Positions 45,401 to 63,695 of a stretch of 64,000 nucleotides of DNA are shown piece after piece (within the stretch, counting starts at the first letter, position 1; each line of letters begins with the position of its first letter). This DNA comes from Macrocybe gigantea (lineage: Eukaryota > Basidiomycota > Agaricomycetes > Agaricales > Callistosporiaceae). The DNA lies in assembly GCA_011319805.1 (NCBI GenBank), contig SJRY01000107.1, positions 1-64,000 on the forward strand, in the 5' to 3' direction. The notes beneath the pieces are model-generated. The model was not told the DNA's origin. It ran no database searches and saw only the letters and a program-made list of their open reading frames with translations. Made by a program: the position numbers and the translations under genes.

Positions 45401-48400
45401 GAGGAACTGGCCTTGGTGGCAGCTCTACACAAAGGTTCATCAACGAATATCACCGGTTAATTTGGTCTAACGTTTCATTGCATGTCAGGTTCGCCCTTTG
45501 CTTGCCGCTACACGAAATGATGAAGAACTACGGCGTAAAGAGGCCGAACTTGCTCTGATCAGGGAGCGCGCGGAACGCGACAAACTGGAGAAGGAAGCAT
45601 TGGAGAATTTGAAGATGACCCTCGAAGCCGAAAAGAGGAAAATGGAAGAAGACCTCCTAGCGGAACGCGCGTTGGCTTTCGATAAGGACGCTTTGCTTGA
45701 AAGAAGCAAGAAGAGAGAAGGAGAGCTCGAGGAAGAAGTCGCGGCTTTGCAGGCTGACCTCGATCTGCTCGACTCTCACCTTGATCGAGCCATGAAGCTA
45801 CAAAAAGAGAGTGAAGAAAATCAAGAGTCTCTGCGCTCAGCTTTCGATCAGGCTGCAGAGCATCTTGTCAGAGTAGAGTCGGAGCAAAAACAGTGGGTGG
45901 CTAGGGAAACTGAACTCCTCGAGCAACTCGATGTCGCCCAGGCCGAGATCGATACATTGCGAAGTGATACGGGAAAACTCCATGCGGTAAGCGAGGAACT
46001 CAAGAGCCTGGCGTTACAACGAGAAGAAGACCTGCATAGAGCCAAGGAAAAGATGGAAGGAAATATCAAGGAGCTGGAGGGGAAATTAACAATTGAGGTG
46101 CAGAGCAGGTCAGTTCCTAGCAGACGTATCCAAAGCAGTCGGGTGAGCCCTTGATTCATCCAGGGACCTTGCCAACCAAAAGGTCAATGACCTGGAGGAA
46201 GAAGCTAGACAGACGAAGGAGCAGCTTTCAGAGCTGGCTCGCACTGCAACGGATTATTCCAGTATGATTCAGAGGAAGGAAGAACAGATCAAGAAACTTA
46301 CTGAACAGCTGGACACATCCAAGGCGGCAAAGGACGCATCCCATAGGGAGCTTATTGCCCTGCAAGGCAACATAGACTCCTTACATGGACAGCTCAGGCG
46401 ATGGAAAGCGAGAGACGTCAAGACTTAGTGGATAGAGCGAAGCTACAAAGCGAAATTGATGAGCTGCGCTCATTGATGGCGGCCAAAACAAGCGAGGAGA
46501 CGCGCAGAATTGAAGCGCAGAAGAGCAAGGAGGAGGAGCTCGATCGTCTACGCGCCGAAGTCGATAAACTGCGCGACAACTTGGCGGAGTCTCGCCGATC
46601 AGCAGTCGAGAGCCAGAACAAGCTCAAGTCCAAGTTGGAATATGCAGAACAACAATACAAATCGCTGCTAGAAAGCCATTCTGCACTTTCCGAGAAGGAG
46701 TCGAATGTTCAACAGCGATTACTGGAAGCATCTACCTTGCTTTCGGAAGCCGAGAAGACTAAACGCAGTTTGGAGTCGGAATTACTTACCGCACGTGCCC
46801 GGCAACATGATAGCGAGACTCGAGCCGCAGAGATGCTCAAGGCGAAAGAGGTTGGTCTTAGCTATTCGTCAGTGAATCTGCTGATTAATGTCTTGGCTTG
46901 CAAGGCACTCGACCGACAATTGTCAGCAATGCAGACAAAGTACAACAATGTCGAAGACCTCATCCTTAAATATGAGCGAGAGCAGGAAGCACACCAGCGG
47001 CAATTAGAGACCCTGCGCAAGGAATTGGAAACGGAGTCATTAAAGCGAGCTCAGCTGGAGAAGACTATCACAACGCAGAAGTCGGAACTGGTCAAACTCA
47101 AGGACCGCAATATCAAGATGGACAGGGAGCTCAACAAGGTCCTCGATGATCTCAAGGCACGAGAATGGGAAGTGAAACAACTGGAATCTAAGCAGGACAA
47201 GACTATTGTCGAACACGTCCATGTCTTGGAGGAAGCGAAACGAGTAACGGACAAGCAACTCGAGGAGGCGCAAGCTGAATTACAAAAGAAGGATGCATAC
47301 ATACGCTCTCTTGAGAAAGCCAAATCACGGCTTACGAGTGAAACGGAAGATTACGCTCGAGTTTATGAGAAGGAAAAGGTTGAGCTTCGAAACCAAGCCA
47401 AGGAAGTCAAAGCTAAGGAGGCAAAGGCGCTTGGAGATGTCGAAAAGGAGCGTCGAGCTAGAGAGACAGCCGAACTGGAGACCCGCCGTCTTCAGGCATC
47501 CTTGCACGACGCTGAACGCCAAGTCCAGGAACTCGCCAACCAGCTACAATCTGTCCAACGGTCGAAGGATAATCTAGAACAAGAGCTCGAACGCATCGCA
47601 GACGAGACCCAGAGCTCGAATTCCATTGCCAAGATGCAGCGACAATATGAAACGAAGATAGCTGAACTAGAACGCCAGGTTGAAGAATCAGAAACGTCTC
47701 AGCAAGCCGTAGCGAAGATCAGAAAGCGTGTTGAAGAGCAGCATGCCGAAATTCGCCGCCTTGTTATGGCCAACACTCCCCGTGACTCTGACTTCCAGAC
47801 CCGTCTCTTGCGCGAATTGCAACTCACAGATGATGCATTAGAGAAAGAGATGATGGCACGGTCTCGCAAGCTGCGCACCAGTGATGCAAACGAATTGCAA
47901 ATCCTGAATGCCGATGTCTCCACTGTGAAGCAAAGCAGTGGTCGTGGAGGAGCTACGGAAAGTCGCACAGATTCCACTCGAGCCATGTCAGATCGGCAAG
48001 TCGCTGCTTTGAAACAACAGGTACAGGTCCTTGAAATACAGATGGCAGCCTCGGACCGCATCCGGCGTCACCTAGAAACGTCTATTCGCGAAATGACTGC
48101 AGAATTGGAGAACAACGACGGCTCCAAACAATTCCTTCAGCAGTACAAAACACGTCTTGCTAGAGAAAATGAAAGGCTATCTGAATTGTTGCAAGAGGAA
48201 GCGGAAGCTCGTCGCATTGCAGAGGCTGCGCAGGTTGACGGTGTGCAAGCAATGTGGGCGCAGTTCCAGAAGACAATAACTGTAGAACGCGAAAACTATG
48301 CCCGCTTGGAGGAGTCCCGAAAAGCCTTGGTATGCGCATTTCTTCAATGACCCCGACTATGCGCCAAATTAACAATGATACTTCGCAGCTGGTACAACAA

Positions 48401-50451
48401 CGTACTGTTCAAGGAGATCTAGACATTCAACGCGCCCAGTCACGTGAACTCACCCAATCGAAGAAACAACTCCAGAGCGAAGTTTCTCTGCTACGAGAAC
48501 AACTGGCGGCCGCCAAGAACGAAACATCTGGTATGATTACTGATGCAATTGTTCAACATGTGTGTTCTTACTCCCAGAAATAGAGGCCCGAAGGCAACTC
48601 CAAAAGCGCCTGCAGGATGAGGAAGTATCAGCATCAAGCTCCTCAGCCGCCTATTCAGGTACGATGAGAGACCTCAATCTCTAAAATATTGTTCACTCCT
48701 CTTCCAGAATTACGTGCTGCGATTGAAACTTATAAGGCCAAAGAGCAGTCTTATCAGGAGCGTCTTGAAGCAACTGAAATTGCCAGAGCGAAAGCCGCTC
48801 GTGGCGAAGCGCACGGTCGGTCCACTGGGATGTCCAGAGAAGCTCTATTGACCTCCTTTCTGCGACGCAGCTCGGCGCACATTAGGTGATACTGAGAAGG
48901 CACAAGCTGAGGCTCTAGCTGCACGTAAAGCGGCTGAGGATCGCCTCAAGGCCGTGGAACGGAATTTGAAAGACTTGGAGCAAAAACTCAAAACGGAAGG
49001 GAAAGACAATGCCGAGATTGTCTCATCGCAACAGCGTTTGCTTGAAGAACTTGAAGACGAGCGGGAACAACACCAGAAAGATCTCGCAGAAAGAGACTTC
49101 GCAGCTGATCAAACCAGGAAGAAATATCAAGGTGAGCAACTCTCTACTCAGCTATCGTGATGCTGGTTGATTCTGTTTTACTATCGGCAGCGGAATTAGC
49201 TCAGTTGAGTGAAGGCAAGCATGCTTGTTCAAGTAGTTGTCGAGATTGGTCCTGACACCCATTTCATAGAACTTCAATCGCAGCGCGATAATTTGAGTCG
49301 TCTGCGGGAAGAAAATCGCAAGCTCCGATCCGATTACGACGAGCTCCAGCTACGGTATGATGATGAAGTATACAATAGTGGGGGTTGGAAGAAGGAGAAA
49401 GAGCGCATGGACACGAGGATTTCAGATCTCAACAGGGCATACGAAGCATCTGCCGCTGCTCAGACGGAACAGCAGTCGCAGATCGTTGCACTACATTCCC
49501 AAGTGAGAGAACTTCGGAGCGTCCTTGATGATGCAGAGGCGGATCGGGCATTGCTGCAAAAGGCCCGGCGAGCGCTGCAAGCCGAATTGGAGACAATCAA
49601 ACTTGACCATGCAGACACGAACAAGATGACGACGGACACTGAGTTCCAGCGGCTGCAACTAAGGAAACAGGACCTAGAACGCTCTCTAGAAGAACAGGAA
49701 GATCGGGTAGCGAATGCATTTGAGCGCATGAAGAAGGCCGAGACCTATGCAAACGAATGCCAGATCGAACTGGGCAAGATTCGCGTTGAAAATTCCGAGC
49801 TGGAGCGACAGAACGTAAGGAGAGATGACATTATCCCCGGACTACGCTTACACTTTCGGCATCTGCAGGCGAATCTAGAGAAACAGATCAAAGAATTGAA
49901 TGTGCGGATCGTAGATCTGGAGACAAAGTCGTATTCGAGTCCTAGATCTACCATAACGTCAAGACGAACTGAAGGCAGGATCGAGGAGCTGACCAACCAG
50001 CTTCACCAATCTGTGAACAAGTCAGATGGATCCCGACTGCCAAGATTTTCGCTAGCTACAGATGCAGAACGGCAACGAATCAAGATGGAGGAGGAGCGAA
50101 AAGCATATGAAGTACAGCTTCAGAATCTCCGACAAGCCATGGACAGACTAGTACGTTGATTATCTCTCTTTCTAGACAGAGACAATCATTCCCATCGGTG
50201 CAGCAAACGGACGGGACGCAATTACAATCTGATAAGCGTCGCGCAGAGCGTGAAGCGGCAGATTTCAGGCAGAAAGCTCTTAGGTGAGTTGTGCGAGATG
50301 TGATGTACGCCATCTGAATGGAACATGCGCCAGCCTTGAGCGAGAGGTGGAACGGCTACGTAACCGTCTTGAAAGGCCGGCCAGCAGGGGACGCCCACGA
50401 CTTCCCCACGGAAGCAGTGAGCATGGGCGATGTGACGCGAGTAACGGATGA
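42490..50451 (+). CDS. Class II (conventional) myosin heavy chain
   Basis: Actin motor of the cytokinetic ring. N-terminal region: [19 protein letters not shown] (SH3-like), then [19 protein letters not shown] and [15 protein letters not shown]-loop GESGAGKT (about 43165-43190) spans an intron; switch [11 protein letters not shown] near 43490; switch [11 protein letters not shown] near 44265; actin-binding HFVRCIVPN near 44935; converter/neck ending MWTARRQM and RTIQRNARF (IQ-like). WPWWQLYTK precedes a very long coiled coil to 50451. A Ser-rich insert follows the P-loop helix (about 43240-43390). Roughly 2,300-2,400 codons by eye, with a dozen or more short introns. At 45393-45396 one G seems missing from GGGG, since the conserved ELRNWPWW is one base out of frame. 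The start at 42490 is provisional. Confidence 0.93.
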
Positions 50452-50833
50452 TCGATGATCAACGGACCCTTGGTTTTAATGCATATCTTTACGACATTTT
50501 TCATTCAAATTGCCTTCGATTGTGTTTTAGCTCGTTTCTTGCAGATAGGTCAACGCTCAGTACTAACCATTACCATGTATTGTACTATACATACCCTTCA
50601 AGATGCAATGACGGTGTCCTTTGTTTCCTAGAATTTCGCGGAGTGATGTGATGCTCTGTTTGTTGGTCTGTATCTTCCACGCGTCCGTCGGATGGTTTCG
50701 TCACAACATGGCACCATTTTTGGTGCGGTTTCTACAGATGCGCATGTACAGGAGACAAAAGAAATACAGTGGCAAGCCAGAAGATTACAATAGTACGGGA
50801 GCACTATCATCTCGGGAACAATTTCTCGACAGT
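50452..50833. other. Convergent 3' intergenic region
   Basis: About 380 bp between the stops of the myosin gene and the Cys-rich protein gene. It should contain both 3' UTRs. No gene is seen. Confidence 0.5.
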
Positions 50834-52125
50834 TCAATTGCCAGGAAAGTTGTCAAAGTTTCCATCGCATGGAATCTCGGTCCATTGGAGATCCAAGCCA
50901 ATGTTGGGGTTGGGCCACTGGTGAGGGAAAAAAAAAAAGAATTGAGTCGGTGCGGTTGTATTGATCGCCAATGGCACTCACGATGGTAATGCCAGGCTGG
51001 CTAGAGGGACACGCATAGGCGAGCGAGTTGATCTTGACGACGCACTTGCAGAGGGAGCATGAGGTTTTACCGGTGAACAAGCCGGCTTTGGTCGCATCTG
51101 TTGTCAGAGACTTGTGCGCGCCGTTGGAGGCGTTGTCCTAGAGAAAGATACGTCTTTTGGTCAACATGGCAAATGGAACTGCAGGTTGCTCTGCTCACGA
51201 TCTGCATATAACAAAAAAGTGAGTGAATTGAAAAAGTGATATGAAGAGGAGAGGGCTGACCCAGCTGAGAGTATTCGCGGTGTCCTGGACGGATCCCGTG
51301 ACGTCTTGGATGTAGAACTGATCAGTCGGGCTCAAGAAACCTGTTCCGCACGCGTTCGCGGCCGTGGACTTGCAAACCTTGAACACGATATCCCTAATCA
51401 CGCGTCAGAACGCCTCGTCAAAGGCGGGCAGCTCGCCTGAGCGAACACATCACGCACTGCACGTAGCCGTTCTGGATGTACTGGTCAACGGCGCCATACA
51501 AGCCGCGTCCGAGCTGCGTGCCGTCGGGGAACGTCAGCTGGTAGCAGTGTCCGTATTGCAAGCCGTTCGTCTTGTCCGTCCCGCAGACCTTGTTCAGCGA
51601 GCATGCGCCCGCGCGCTGTTTCGGGCATGAGCCACAGCACTTTCCGCCATCATCCGGGGGAGGGACAGGCGTCGCGCATTCGCCGCCGATGACGACCTGT
51701 CCGGGTGTGCAGCATTTGCCATTAGGCTTGTCGCCGACGTAGACGAGGCCTGCAGCACAGCACTGGAGAGAAGGTAAACGGTTGGACAGGACGACAGAGA
51801 GGAGATGTTGGACACTTACGACACCCTCCCTGGTCTTGTCGTCGTAGATGACGAGCGTCTGCTTGGTCGGGCAGCACAACTTGGTTTTTCCGCCCTAAGA
51901 TGAGGTGTCAGGGTAGCGATAAAGCCGTACAAACGCATTCAGACTGACCACGGGCAAATAGTCGCGATTGACTCCCGGACAGACGATGGCGACCTGTTTG
52001 CAGACAAAATTGCCAGAGTTGGGAGGATCTTCTACGAGCTCGTAGCCGCACGGGCAGTCACCGCAGTCCTCTTGGGCACGCAAAAGCGCCGGGAGAGCGA
52101 GCAGAGCAAAGAGGATGAACTTCAT
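50834..52125 (-). CDS. Secreted cysteine-rich protein, function unknown
   Basis: Starts MKFILFALLALPALLRA, a clear signal peptide, then QEDCGDCPCGYELV. Further exons are dense in Cys: LCCPTKQTLVIYDDK; CCAAGLVYVGDKPNGKCC; GGECATPVPPPDDGGKCC; VCGTDKTNGLQYGHC; YIQNGYVQCV; VCKSTAANACGTGFL; SCSLCKCVVKINSLAYAC. A last intron with donor GTGAGT and a T11 pyrimidine tract before CACCAG gives a final exon WPNPNIGLDLQWTEIPCDG, with stop TGA at 50834-50836. Five or so introns, GT-AG. It is extracellular by its leader. The Cys pairs suggest a disulfide-rich fold, but I do not recognise a family or assign a function. Confidence 0.8.
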
Positions 52126-52601
52126 GATAGCCTGTCTGGTCGATGTCTGAAGAACAGAAGACGTTGAAAGCCAAGCGACTACGGAGAGGCCCTTTTATAG
52201 CGCGAGATGGAGAGACTATCCTGCATCGTGATCCGTCGAAATGTCAACCAAGAATTCCATTGCTGCTTGGAACACGCCCATGGACAAGCGGAACATTCGT
52301 TCCATTCAGTCTGCTGCAGCGGCGGCGAGACACACGTCGAAAGGCAGCTAGAACTTGAGCACGGTCAGGTGAATTGCAAACGAGAGTCCACAGGGATGCC
52401 AATGCACACATACCAAGTATTTTTGACGAGGGATGAAGATTACGCTCCCTTTAGCACCAAGAGACGGTTTACGAGGTTGCGAATCGAGTGGCTCACCGAC
52501 ATGTTGCCAATGGAAGTCGTTTAGCTTGTCGGCTGACGTTTTCCGTGCAGGCGACGCACTCTCATCCGAATAACGCTCCAAATACATGTAAACATGCGAG
52601 A
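52126..52601. other. Divergent intergenic region
   Basis: About 480 bp between the Cys-rich protein gene and the nucleotidyltransferase gene. It presumably carries both promoters. Short open frames are present without recognisable content. Confidence 0.5.
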
Positions 52602-54124
52602 ATGAGCATGAGCGACATTTATGCCAAAACCTATCGATCATTTCCGAGATTGAGAATGCGATGGCCGGCTCGACGGAGCGCGCTCTATGAAAAGTTGGCA
52701 GCGAGCGTGTGGGGAGCTACGTGCCGACGACGCATGAGCGTGGTCGGACATGCGCAAGTGCCGTCTGTGGGACGACCACCTCCACGGCCCGGGCGCGCGC
52801 CTGGGCTTGTGAGCCGGGACGACGCAAAGGTGAGGGATCTGCGGGAACTGCTGCGCAAGAACGCGGAAGAGGTGCGGTCGGTGCGTATTCGGCGAATTCT
52901 TGGCTTGCATCATGTGTGTAATGGATTTCTTTTTTTTTTTTTCTGAAAGATGATCGACATGCCGTCGTCAGTGGTGGAGGCGCGTGAGGACTTGACGAGA
53001 CGAGTGGAGAAGGCGATTCAGTCTGCGTATGGGCGGAGATATCGTGTGGAGGTGTTTGGGAGCGTGAGGTGAGGCTTTGGCGTACCATTTTCTTTTCTGG
53101 TTGTGTGAGCGCTCAGCTTGTTCAGGTATGGCGTGTCATTCGCGCACAGCGACATGGACCTGGTCGTGTTTGTGCGTTTTGTGCTTCTATGCTTTGCTTC
53201 GGCATTGATTCAAGCCTCAGGACCCAAAACGCCCTTATGGATCAATGCACGAGTGGACAAAGAATCACTCATGTGAGTGGGATGTGTACTGTATCTGTTC
53301 CTGGTCTAAACGACTGTGATAGCGATATACAAAGTAGGTGTGTAAAATCAACGTGGCGGTGCGATTCTCGCCGACACTTTACAGACATCTAGGACGGGTG
53401 CTGAGTCGAGCTGGGTTTGAGATTATTGAGGTGGTTTGGCGTGCGACGGTGCCTCTAGGTGAGAGACCAGTGTCGCAAAGAGATCGCTTGTTCATGAGCA
53501 TGCAGTCAAGTTTCGCGACAAAAGAACAGGGCTGTCGTGCGACATCAACGTGAACGAGCGGCTGGGGGTGTTCAACTCTGAGCTGATCCGGGCGTACTGC
53601 GAGCTGTTCCCGCCGTTGCGGCCGCTGCTGGCGGTGATCAAGCTGTGGGCCAAGCCGCTGGGTCTGAACGAGCCGAGCAAGAGGGGGAGCACGGTGACGT
53701 TCAGCAGCTACGCGTTCGCGCTGATGACGATCGGGTACCTGCAGCTTCGGGGGCTGGTGCCGAACCTGCAAGCGGGACTGCCTGCGTTGAAAGCGGGGGA
53801 CAAACGCGGTACGTTTGCCATCGCGCAACCGGCGGTGCGGTGCGACGTCAGATTCGTCCGGGAGATGCCGCATCGGCAAGCGGCGGGGTGAGATTGGAAG
53901 ATTTGGCGCAGGGATGGTTCCTGTATTGGGCGAGAGAGCACGAGTTTGAACGACAGTCGGTGAGCGTTCGTGAGGGCGGAATGGTACCCGCTGTTTTGGA
54001 CCGATACGAGTTTGTCCGAGTGCAAGATCCGTTCATCGAATCCAAGAACGTGGCGCGGTCGATTGGTAGACGAGTCGTGAACAAGTTTCGTCGGCAGAGT
54101 GATCTGATGACATCATCCTGTTAG
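52602..54124 (+). CDS. Cid1/Trf4-type nucleotidyltransferase (non-canonical poly(A)/poly(U) polymerase)
   Basis: Adds nucleotides to RNA 3' ends. The catalytic domain is seen as VFGSVRYGVSFAHSDMDLVV (GS...DxD metal motif, about 53055-53165, with an intron between SVR and YGV). The third acidic region follows as GLSCDINVNERLGVFNS near 53530. The PAP-associated domain follows: LLAVIKLWAKPLGLN, FSSYAFALMTIGYLQLRG, GWFLYWAREHEFERQSVSVREGG and QDPFIESKNVARS. Stop at 54122-54124. An intron at about 53811-53869 (GTACGT...CCGGGAG) restores the frame between AGDKR and the downstream exon. The start is uncertain: ATG at 52602 opens a long basic N-terminal frame, with an intron ending in a T-rich tract at 52968. 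The target RNA is unknown. Confidence 0.87.
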
Positions 54125-54166
54125 AGATAGTGGCTGTGCAATATTACTCTTTCCTCTCCTTCAACC

Positions 54167-56667
<2,501 letters not shown>

Positions 56668-56877
56668 ACTATCCCTCTTTCGAGGGCCGCTTTTAGCACT
56701 CTGTCGTCGATATATATATTTTTGTCTGTAGGTCTATCGTTGCCTTTGTCCTTGCTCCGCTATAAAGTTGTTTTATTTATACGACTTGTCATGGGGTATA
56801 CGACATCCTCAATGAAACCGAAAAGAAAAAAAAGACAACGACGATGTGCGTGCGTCCAGCGCTCCCGCGTCCACCGC

Positions 56878-57930
56878 TCAATCAGACACCTTTTCAAACT
56901 GCAAAAACTCGCTGTCTCTGCTATAGTTCGCCTTTTCGGCCGTGCGGAGCTCGGGGCGGAATCGCGAAAGCGGCATCTTGAACACGTGCTTGTAGCCCCG
57001 CGCGTTTTGGATGAGCGCGTATCGGAGGATGGACACCGCCGTCGCGAAGCCTGCGTTTTTTTTTTTTTTTTTTTTTTTTGGGGGGGGCATACAGGATATG
57101 ATATATGAAATGCAATGAGGTCCAGCGGTTTCAGAGACTTTTGGGCGCGGCCACGTACAGATGAGAAATTCGATCCAGACGAGCGCTTTGAGCGCCTGCA
57201 CGTCCTTGCACCACGTCCGTTCCTCCGCAAACTCGGCCGGGATCGATCCGCAGTTTGTCGGGATGAAGCGCCAGCGCGAGGTCGAGAACGCGTTGAAGGC
57301 TGCACTCGGAGAACAGCCGAAGCCCCGCCCACGAATTTAAAAAAAAAAATAGAAAATTAAAAAAAAAAAAAAGGGTTGGAAATGAAATCAGGGATCCGTG
57401 ACGACCGTAAGAAACGGGGGATTGCTCGCACCGAGCCAAAGATGCTCAGCGCTCCGAGGATGCCGGCCTCAAACTGTGGGCGCGCCGTGTACGCATTGTC
57501 GATCGCGACGTCCAGTGAGACACTAGGTGAGCCACAGGAATCGACGCGTCAGCATCTTGCCTCTCAGAAACTGTATCTTCTCTGACGACATACATGGTGA
57601 ACAGCAGCACGAGCGTCACGATCGAGAGCGCAAACGGAAAAAAGTCTGCGACATCTGTGCGGGCAAGTCGAGCACGTTTCGATCAGATCGCTCAGACGGA
57701 TCGGTTTCCCGGATTTTTTTTAAAAAAAAAAAGCCTGAACACTCACAAAAGAACTCTTGAAAACGGTTTACCCGGATCGCGAAAGCCAAAACCAGCACAT
57801 TGATGAGGAACAGCGCCACTGCATGTAGACACACGGGTGGAGCGAGTCAGGTCTCTCCAGACCGACCAGAACGCATCACGCACATACCTTGGGCAGCGAA
57901 TTTCTTCTTGCCAACCGGGGAGAAGGTCAT
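56878..57930 (-). CDS. MARVEL-like four-TM membrane protein
   Basis: Starts at 57930 with MTFSPVGKKKFAAQ, then, across introns, hydrophobic segments VALFLINVLVLAFAIRVN, FFPFALSIVTLVLLFT and QFEAGILGALSIFGS, a loop with Cys/Trp, VQALKALVWIEFLI, and a cytosolic tail ending FLQFEKVSD with TGA at 56878-56880. The spacing of four helices in a ~220-residue protein fits the MARVEL family, which is common in fungi and membrane-associated. The introns contain unusual homopolymer runs (T/G at 57059-57087, A-rich at 57338-57372, T/A at 57713-57732). Function unknown; the family call rests on topology and the ARPQFEAGILGAL segment. Confidence 0.7.
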
Positions 57931-58118
57931 GAATCAAAAAAGAATGATTATTCAAAAATCAAAAAAAAAAAATGAAGATAGAGGACTTTGAAACAGATGA
58001 ATACAGCTACCAGCACAGACAGCCACGGACTGCCAGGTTGGCAAGAATGAAGGATATGCTTTCACACGACATGATGCACGATGTGCGGAAGGTAGTCTTG
58101 ACGACAGAAAAAAATGGA

Positions 58119-58200
58119 TGCATTAAGGGGGAATCGAACCCCCGGCGGGTCGAGCTTCATGGAATGGCAACGACCCAGGTTACCACTACCCCATTAATGC
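58119..58200 (-). tRNA. tRNA-Gly(GCC) with a short intron
   Basis: Read on the minus strand: acceptor stem GCATTAA/TTAATGC, A-box TGGGGTAGTGG, anticodon stem GGGTCG/CGACCC with loop TTGCCAT (anticodon GCC), an ~11-nt intron after the position 3' of the anticodon, and B-box GGTTCGATTCC. The discriminator base is A (complement of 58119). Downstream on the minus strand comes TTTTTTT (complement of 58108-58114), a Pol III terminator. Without the intron it is 71 nt, the usual length for Gly(GCC). Confidence 0.95.
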
Positions 58201-58868
58201 CCGTAGTATTTCAGCATAATTTCTTTAATGTCCTTCATTGCTAGACTGTCACACACTTGCCTCAGGTGCTTGGCATAAGCTGGTTGTGGATATTACACGT
58301 ACTCTTTTATGCCCTTCTTCGAGGGCTTTCGCGAATCATCACTGGTCGCTGTCGCATTGATAGAACCACGACAGCCATGTTCCATAAAAGTTTGATAACG
58401 AAATGCGAAGCATCGACGACAGGTCTATGTCAATGTTCGCGGTCGTCTAGGAGGTGTCTTTGGCAGCCACGCTATCCAAGCATAGCGCCTCGCTTACTCA
58501 GGTATTCTCAAAAAAAATGGAAGTGTTCTGAATCGGACGAGGTTGCACGCGGCTCTGCTGCGGACGTCTGCAGCCCCGCCTAACTTCAAGTTGCAGGGTT
58601 GTGGTCATGTCGTGGCCGTCATTATTGCGCGACTGAATAAATTCCGAGAGAAATTAAGTCATTCTTGATCATTGCTCTGGAATGTTTCCTAAACGTGCTC
58701 GGCACACGCAGGTTCGAAGATGGCTTGTCACACGTCGTAGGAAGGTAGGAAAGAACATGCCGTTTACGCAGGACATGAGTTTTCTGATTGACGAAATGTC
58801 ATCGCCCATTGATTACGAACTCGTTTCATAGAGACATTGTACACGCCTGACACGTTATGCATGGCATA
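58201..58868. other. Intergenic region, no gene recognised
   Basis: About 670 bp between the tRNA and the 3' end of the cellobiose dehydrogenase gene. An open frame at 58257-58583 shows no recognisable domain. No repeat was recognised. Confidence 0.5.
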
Positions 58869-62297
<3,429 letters not shown>

Positions 62298-62423
62298 AGT
62301 AGTTGCAGAGGGAAAAGAGGTTCAAAGCGTTCACCGTGAAATTTTGCCCGTTTTAAACAAAACCGTCAAACCAAACAGCGAGAAAGTTCCGCCAGGGACA
62401 AAATGCGCATACTTGATACACCC

Positions 62424-63022
62424 TTACTTTCTCATGAGGCTGCCGCTACAGTGTTCTCGTAACCGAAAGCAATGCAAGAATAGTGGAAGATGTATGGAGA
62501 ACGACGACGGCGGATAGAACTCGGAGAACGCGCCTGAGCTCGTGATGCAAAACGACCTGACAGGCTCGGAGAAAGTGTTGATGGTGGGGTATGTTGTTGC
62601 TTGATACGCCCGATCATACTCTGGGGTCAATAGCGCAAAGGGGTACCGTCTAATGGACGGTTCCAATTGGCTTGGCTCATAGTAGTGGTCATTTTTAGCC
62701 GACAAAGGTCCGGCATATTTTCCGACTTGAAGCAGAAACTCAACAACACCAACTGTACAATGCTCTGTTCTAGATTCGAAAAGCGATGTGAGTATAAAAT
62801 AGAACAAGAAATGGGCGCCGAATTCCACTCACCCTTGGTTGGGCCATGTGGAGTCGGACATAAGCCAACACTCATGGTGTCTCCGAATACGTTGCCACGT
62901 CGTGCGGGGCTGAAGCGGAAGAGATAACAGTCATGGCGAACGCTGCTTTGCCAGTTAATAGGCTTGACGCAACGTCTGAGGTAGAATCGCGCCCTTCCAT
63001 GGACATACATCAGAGAGTACAA
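62424..63022 (-). CDS. Hypothetical protein, two or more exons
   Basis: Tentative. A minus-strand frame from an ATG at 63022 reads through LFRFSPARRGNVFGDTMSV and LCPTPHGPTK to a donor GTGAGT (near 62833). An acceptor ending GAACAG (near 62770) continues as EHCTVGVVEFLLQVGKYAG, then NDHYYEPSQLEPSIRRYPF and LLTPEYDRAYQATTYP, with a stop at 62424-62426. The intron is about 60 bp, like others here. I do not recognise a family, and further upstream exons up to about 63346 are possible. It could instead be a chance pairing of frames. Confidence 0.35.
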
Positions 63023-63695
63023 CAGACATCAACCGTTGGAAGTGCGTACGAAAGCGGATAGATATTACGATAAGTACACTGATGCCCAACTCATACGCCT
63101 AAACACACCTTGAATGCGCGGGACCGAACGCAAGTCTACCGGGTTTGTTCGCCAAAAAGGTGTGTCAATCCGATTGTCTATGCCCTCTGAGGCGCGCTCA
63201 AATGCGGGCAGTGGCCGTTCTCCTGAACAACGACAAAGCCTAACTTGACCATGAATCGCAGCAAGTTGAGCATTGAGCCCTTTGGTGCGAAGGAGGAAGC
63301 TTCGGCGTGCTGGGGAATGTGTTGTTTGTGCGAAGTGGATCAACAAGAGTTAGCCGGGTAACATCAGACCAGTAATCGTCCCTTGTTACCACTACCGCCT
63401 GGCTCGTGTGCGGCGACGACGACGGCGAGTGCATTCCCAGAAAACGCATCTCATTGCATCGAGGACTGCCGTCTTACCAGCGTGGCCTCCATCAAGTGTA
63501 CTTGATAGCCCGTGCAACTCTGAACGCGTCTTTCTGTCACCTTCCTTTCTTTCTCCATTTTCTCCTTTTGCGGGTCTATTTCCCCGTTTCATTCGACACC
63601 ATCCCTACTCATATACCTTCTCTTTAACGTCCCGGAGCGCCCGCTCAATCTCTGTGATATAATTCACGGGCGGAATCGATCTCGCCCCAATCATC
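63023..63695. other. Region between the hypothetical gene and the Spg1-like gene
   Basis: About 670 bp. It may contain 5' exons of the minus-strand hypothetical gene (open frame at 63065-63346) and should contain the promoter of the GTPase gene; the stretch 63530-63620 is pyrimidine-rich, as often seen upstream of basidiomycete start sites. Confidence 0.4.

Noticed and set aside
46418..50000. Long minus-strand open frames opposite the myosin tail
   Set aside because: Serine/arginine-rich shadows of the coiled-coil codons with no domain content.
19410..50610. ACATACCCTTCAAG shared between 19411 and 50590 as a repeat end
   Set aside because: A single 14-15-nt match with unrelated flanks; chance is likely.
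53811..53893. Frame break in the nucleotidyltransferase as a pseudogene mark
   Set aside because: A GTACGT...CCGGGAG intron of about 59 bp restores the frame, consistent with the other introns in the window.
58257..58583. 108-residue frame near the tRNA as a gene
   Set aside because: No domain, no signal peptide, no supporting intron structure; open by chance in an intergenic stretch.
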